Shown piece after piece: positions 60,098 to 64,000 of a stretch of 64,000 bases of DNA. Origin of the DNA: Persicaria tinctoria (taxonomy: Eukaryota > Streptophyta > Magnoliopsida > Caryophyllales > Polygonaceae). The first letter of the stretch is position 1, and every line of letters begins with the position of its first letter. The translations under genes were made by a program, and so were the position numbers. The stretch is from contig JBANSL010000012.1 in assembly GCA_037127255.1 (NCBI GenBank), forward strand, positions 40,973,115 to 41,037,114, given 5' to 3'. The notes beneath the pieces are model-generated. The model ran no database searches. It was not told where the DNA came from and saw nothing but the letters and a program-made list of their open reading frames with translations.

Positions 60098-60420
60098 ACC
60101 GCATACCTATGCGGTGTCTTAATCAAAATTTAGCCTAACATACCGCATGTACATGCGGTATGTCCGTTGACCGTATAAAAACACCGCATGTACGTGCGGT
60201 GGGTTAGGTTGAAACGGAGTCCGTAATACGATAATCCGGTTGGGTCGAAGTTATCTGAAACAAACCGCATACCCATGCGGTGGAATTTTAAAATATTTAA
60301 AACGCATACCGCATACCCATGCGGTATGATTTTAAATCTGGGTAAGAACATACCGCATCTCCATGCGGTATTTTTTTACCGTCGTGACAACGGTAAAAAA
60401 ATACCGCATGGAGATGCGGT
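60098..60420. promoter_or_regulatory. Seven ACCGCA-N6-TGCGGT dyads upstream of the PMD promoter
   Basis: 18-bp dyads lie at 60,098, 60,142, 60,183, 60,264, 60,308, 60,352 and 60,403. Six have perfect ACCGCAT/ATGCGGT arms; the one at 60,183 ends GTGCGGT. Spacers vary while arms are conserved, as expected for protein-binding sites. The last two form a larger inverted repeat. Confidence 0.85.
60352..60420. repeat. Perfect 69-bp inverted repeat
   Basis: Arms of 31 bp, each starting or ending with a full dyad and a T7/A7 run followed by ACCGT/ACGGT, are separated by a 7-base loop (CGTGACA). It could extrude as a cruciform. It lies 25 bp upstream of the TATA box. Confidence 0.85.
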
Positions 60421-60444
60421 ATTTTTGAACCGTTGGGGGCCCAT

Positions 60445-60454
60445 TATAAATAGG
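60445..60454 (+). promoter_or_regulatory. TATA box of the PMD gene
   Basis: TATAAATAGG, about 130 bp upstream of the PMD start codon and directly downstream of the dyad array. Confidence 0.7.
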
Positions 60455-60577
60455 CGTGGGGGGCCCAGTTGTCCGACACACCGAATCTTCTTCGATTCCT
60501 TTCTTTTCGAGCCCGACTTTTGGTTCCGTCCATTCCCCGTCCCTATATCTACCACCACTTTGTACCCGAGTTTTGAG

Positions 60578-63060
60578 ATGGTGAAAGACAATCGTGGAAA
60601 AGCCACGGCTGATGATGTCGGTCCTTTTCGGAGACATCCGTTACAGGTAACATTTAATGTTTATAAAAATCAATTTGCTTTATTTTTTAATTTGAAGGAA
60701 ATAGTGTTAACATTTCATTGTTATATATAATGTAGCCGGAACCCACTATACAGAGGCGGAGGACGACAGATGTACCGCCACCGCTGGAGACACAGCCTCT
60801 GCCTACGGTATGTTAAAATTGTTACTAGGTGTAGGGAAATTGATATTGAATAAGTATATATTTCTGTTTTCTTACGAATTGATAGTATTAGGCTGAAATC
60901 ATTTATAAACCTTTGGAAAATCTTGCAAGATTTAGTCAGTCATACGATATAGTATCGTATTCGAGCCATAGGATTCTGACAAATACTAGGTGTAGGGAAA
61001 TGGAAATCGAATAAGTATATATTTATGTTTTCTTATGAATTGTTAGTATTAAGATGATATCATTAATATACTTACGAAAATCTTGCCACATTTAGACAGT
61101 CATACGATATAGTATTGTAATTGAGCGATAGGATTCTGACAAATATATTTTAATTTACACAGTCTGTGTTATCGAGAAATTTGGGAGAGAGGGTAGTGTT
61201 GCAATCTGCTAGGAGAGTTGCCATTAGGGAGAGGCAGACGTTGGAGGATGTATCAGTTCCTATGGATGCAGATAGCAACGCGGTAGATGATGATACCGAG
61301 GCTGCCGTCAGGGAGAGCCAGACGGTGGAGGATGTAGTGGATCCTCCGCAGAGGGATATTGAGACTGTAGGAGTTGATATTAGGCCATCTTCTCAGTCAC
61401 GTGTTGACCAGAGTGACGGTTTAGGGCACACGTCCCAGTCGTCTATAGAGACATATCAGAGTCTGGTGCAGATTGAGCTGGTCTTGATGTCTGACCACAC
61501 GGATGACCCATTGGTGCAGTCGACCGGAGAGTCTGGTCAAGGCGACCAGGGTATTGAGATGGTGGAGGAGTACCTACGAGGGGACCGAGCACGACAGACG
61601 GATGAGCATTTGCAGACTGGAGCTGAGAGAGTGGTAGAGCAGTTGTAGACTCATCATGACAGTTATCAGGACTACTTTGGGACTCAGTTTACCAGCGAAC
61701 AATTGAACTCGTATGACGACATGGCACCTCTGCTCGGAGATGTGGGTGTTGGGACGAGTCATGCCAGAGGTGGCGACCAGGAGCCATGGGCCGTTGGGCA
61801 GATAGATTTTGCGTCGTTCACCCTGGTAGGTTCTACGGGTGTAGGGAGGACGCCTGGGAGTCAGTATGCGGTGCCATCGTCGACGCCGAGGACCGTCGAG
61901 CCTGAGCCGATCATCGGGAGTTAGCATGTGGCGACAGCAGCGACACCTAGGAACTGGGAGGGTGTGCCGATTGTCGGGGGGCATGAGAGGGATGTACGTG
62001 GACAGAGAAGTTCTTCGGCCCCACCTATTGAGTCAGCTGCACTTTCTAGGCATGTGTCGCTGGATATGGGAGGAGACCAGAGGCATGATCCGATGTATGG
62101 GGCATCTGACGATGTTCGTCAGGATATGGGAGGAGACCAGGCGGCACAACCCCCTGTCCGTGTAGTGCAGAGGAGGCGGAGACAGCGTGGCGAGAGCAGT
62201 AGGGCAGGTGGTGCTGGGCAGCATGGTGAGGGGAGTAGTGCAGGAGGTGATAGGCAGCATGGCGAGCCTAGCAGGACAGGGGTCATTCGGGCTGTTCTGC
62301 CCGAATGGCCAGGGGGGCCACATACCGTTTCCCTTCTGAGAGACTACGAGACCCACATTGCACAGGCTGTTTGGAGACGGGAGGACGAAGCCTTGCGTAG
62401 GGGTGTGCGTGTGCAGAGACGAGGGCAGTCGTTGGGCCGTGTAGAGGCGTTATTGGAGGTTGATGGACGGGAGTCATGGTTTCCCGCAGTGCGGGAGACT
62501 GGGTTCTGGGACCTGAGGGATTTCGAGTGGGATCATGTGGATCACACTCTGATCGGTGCGTTTGTTGAGCACTAGCACCCCGAGACGAATAGTTTTCACT
62601 TCGCATGGGGAGAGATCACCATCACACTACACGATGTGGTATTCATACTTGGCCTTGGTTTGGACGGAGAAGAGTGTATTCCTTTGGATGACGTGGGCAT
62701 CTCGAGGGACACAGTTGTGGAGTATTATGGCTTGACTCAGAACAAGCGGACGAGCGCATGGGCCCATGGAGGCCCTACTGTTCAGCTCCTCCTTCAGAAG
62801 ATAGCACCGATGCGACAGCGGGTTCTAGATGGCGCCCCACTTGAGCATGATATGGAGTGCATCTTGGGTGTTCTGATGGGGATGATTGCGACTGCGACCT
62901 TGTTCATCGACAAGTCGGGCGGAAGATTGCGTCCGGAGGTGATCCGTAGGTTTATGGATGCAGTGCAGGTGTCGCATCTTTCTCTAGCTGTAGGGGTCTT
63001 GGCGTGCTTGTATCGGGGATTGGGCAAGGCGACCCGGGAGTTGGCCAAAGACATCTTAAG
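60578..63060 (+). pseudogene. Plant mobile domain (PMD, aminotransferase-like) protein, broken by stops
   Basis: Exons 60,578-60,646 (MVKDNRGKATADDVGPFRRH...), 60,736-60,807 and 61,163 onward join in frame with GT-AG introns. The N-terminal 400 codons are acidic, then Gly/Arg-rich (QRRRRQRGESSRAGG). The PMD follows: VRETGFWDLRDFEWD, LIGAFVEH, HPETNSFHFAWGEITITLHD, VVFILGLGLDGEECIPLDD, and LAVGVLACLYRGLGKATREL. This is the module of plant MAIN/MAIL proteins and of some gypsy and MULE elements. In-frame TAG stops lie at 61,646, 61,922 and 62,573; the last replaces the usual Trp before HPETN, a one-base TGG-to-TAG change. The C-terminal part ends in the BED-like repeats. It could be a separate accessory gene or fused to the transposase. 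Confidence 0.8.
60822..61144. repeat. Tandem duplication within PMD intron 2
   Basis: About 162 bp starting TACTAGGTGTAGGGAAAT occurs twice (near 60,822 and 60,985), sharing AGTCATACGATATAGTAT and ATAGGATTCTGACAAATA. It lengthens the intron and leaves both splice sites intact. Confidence 0.8.
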
Positions 63061-63208
63061 AGGCACATAAACAACCTACAGCACGGTCATCTTAAGAGGC
63101 ACATAAACAACAACCTGCAGCACGGTCATCTTAAGAGGCACATAAACAACAACCTGCAGCATGGTCATCTTAAGAGGCAGATAAACAACAGCACGGTCAT
63201 CTTAAGAG
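63052..63208 (+). repeat. 39-bp tandem repeat coding BED-finger-like NNLQHGHLKRHI
   Basis: CATCTTAAGAGGC starts at 63,052, 63,088, 63,127, 63,166 and 63,198 (steps 36, 39, 39, 32). In the frame that continues into the transposase it reads GHLKRHINNNLQH repeatedly. The matching stretch NNLQYGHLKRHI lies in the BED finger at 29,479-29,667. Only the His half of the finger is repeated, so no complete zinc site is formed. Confidence 0.8.
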
Positions 63209-64000
63209 CAAAGTTTAAAGCTGAAGCGAGAGGAGATCGAACAGTCTCCCAGGAAGCACTCCGCATTTTGCGGGATAAGGGTTACTACTACTGTACGAGG
63301 AGATCCCCTAACGATCCCAACAGGCTTCAAGATCTATTCATCGCCCATACAGACGCTCGCCATCTTCTATCCATGTTTCCATACGTCGTCCTCGTCGATA
63401 GTACATACCGGACGAATGCGTAAGTTTCTATATACACTTATTCTTTTACCCCTACCCAACAGGGTCTGCGAACTAAAATATGTCATTGTGCAGGTACGGG
63501 ATCCCTTTGTGTGAGTTCGTTGGATTTACTTGCACAAAGAAGAACTTCGTCATCGGGTTCTGCTTCATGTCGCACGAGAACACAGATACGTACATTTGGG
63601 CGTTGGGGCAGCTCGTTTACCTCATGCGAGGTAATCTTCCTAACGTTGTTGTCACTGATCGAGAATTGGGGTTGATTGCGGCGCTACGAGAAGTTCTTCC
63701 CAATGTCAGGCATATGTTGTGCACAGTGCACGTCCTCCGACGATGCGAAGAAGCTGCTTTCCAGAAGTCAAAAAATCTTGATGTTGCTAGGCATTTCAAG
63801 AACGCATGTGTTGGCCTGTTCCAATCCAGATCGGTTGAAACTTTCGCCGCTAGAAGGAGGGGTATGCATGCAGAGTAGGGGCATATCGAAGGGCTTATGC
63901 CGTATTTGGAGGCGACGTGGTTACGAGATTACTCGGAGCAGATAGTTCGTGCATGGACAGACGCAATCCAGCATTTTGGTACGACCACGACGAATAGGTG
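63209..64000 (+). pseudogene. MULE transposase core, one stop, runs off the window
   Basis: Exon to 63,419 and exon from 63,494, with a phase-2 GT-AG intron in the same place as in the OTU-MULE (RTNA|YG). It carries FPYVVLVDSTYRTN (first Asp), VVVTDRELGLI (second Asp, intact here) and MLCTVHVLRRCEEAAFQ, then the Trp-rich segment and HFGTTTTNR at the edge. A TAG at 63,876 interrupts HAE|GHIEG where related proteins have Trp. Upstream, AEARGDRTVSQEALRIL matches the OTU-MULE region before the core. The DNA-binding N-terminus seen in the OTU-MULE is absent and replaced by the BED-like repeats and PMD. Confidence 0.85.

Larger units (their letters stand above)
60048..64000 (+). mobile_element. PMD-type MULE, left part (runs off the window)
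   Basis: Begins GGGGTATGATATGTACACCGC, related to the termini at 9,520 and 25,155. Then come a dyad array, TATA box, PMD gene, BED-finger-like repeats and MULE transposase. It sits in the 3' LTR of the TR-GAG-like element. The right end is not in the window, so target-site duplication and inverted repeats cannot be tested. Confidence 0.7.

Overview
The window is nuclear DNA of a flowering plant, probably a dicot. Genes have GT-AG introns, plastid-type adenylate kinase and plant NUFIP orthologues are present, a telo-box sits in a promoter, and the repeats are plant Ty3/gypsy, TR-GAG-like and Mutator-like (MULE) elements. I cannot name the species.

Layout. 0.9-8.7 kb is ordinary gene space: a four-exon adenylate kinase gene on the minus strand and an eight-exon NUFIP gene (box C/D snoRNP assembly) on the plus strand, sharing a 334-bp bidirectional promoter. 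From 9.4 kb to the right edge I found no conserved host gene; the sequence is nested transposable elements. 10.0-17.7 kb is a decayed Ty3/gypsy element with a polyprotein tail upstream of its LTR and a reverse transcriptase/RNase H block repeated in tandem. 17.7-52.8 kb is a MULE-rich zone. It contains one truncated and one nearly full-length transposase pseudogene of a FAR1-like DBD/MULE/SWIM/OTU-protease type, a stand-alone BED zinc-finger gene, an unrecognised 142-aa Cys-rich gene, an apparent captured gene fragment and many short non-autonomous cassettes. Inside this zone a 5,154-bp unit is repeated three times head to tail (33,702-49,163). 52.9-60.0 kb is a gag-only LTR element carrying an insertion in its 5' LTR. 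60.05-64 kb is the start of a second MULE family, with a plant mobile domain (PMD) gene followed by a MULE transposase that runs off the window.

Most interesting is a shared regulatory architecture across these elements. An 18-bp dyad with a common core, CGCA-N6-TGCG, recurs dozens of times. Its outer bases differ by family: TACGCA/TGCGTA or TCCGCA/TGCGGA in the OTU-MULE zone, ACCGCA/TGCGGT in the PMD-MULE. Dyads lie upstream of TATA boxes, often between divergent TATA boxes. Many transcription units then carry an 18-nt leader motif, consensus GATCATGGAAGCACTTTG. One array has seven dyads in 22-bp phase upstream of the 142-aa gene, and another is folded into a 69-bp inverted repeat. This resembles the family-specific motif amplification known for VANDAL MULEs and their VANC proteins, but the motif and the proteins here are ones I do not recognise.

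Exon boundaries were read by eye from splice signals and reading-frame continuity. Identities and family names come from remembered family features, not from a search.
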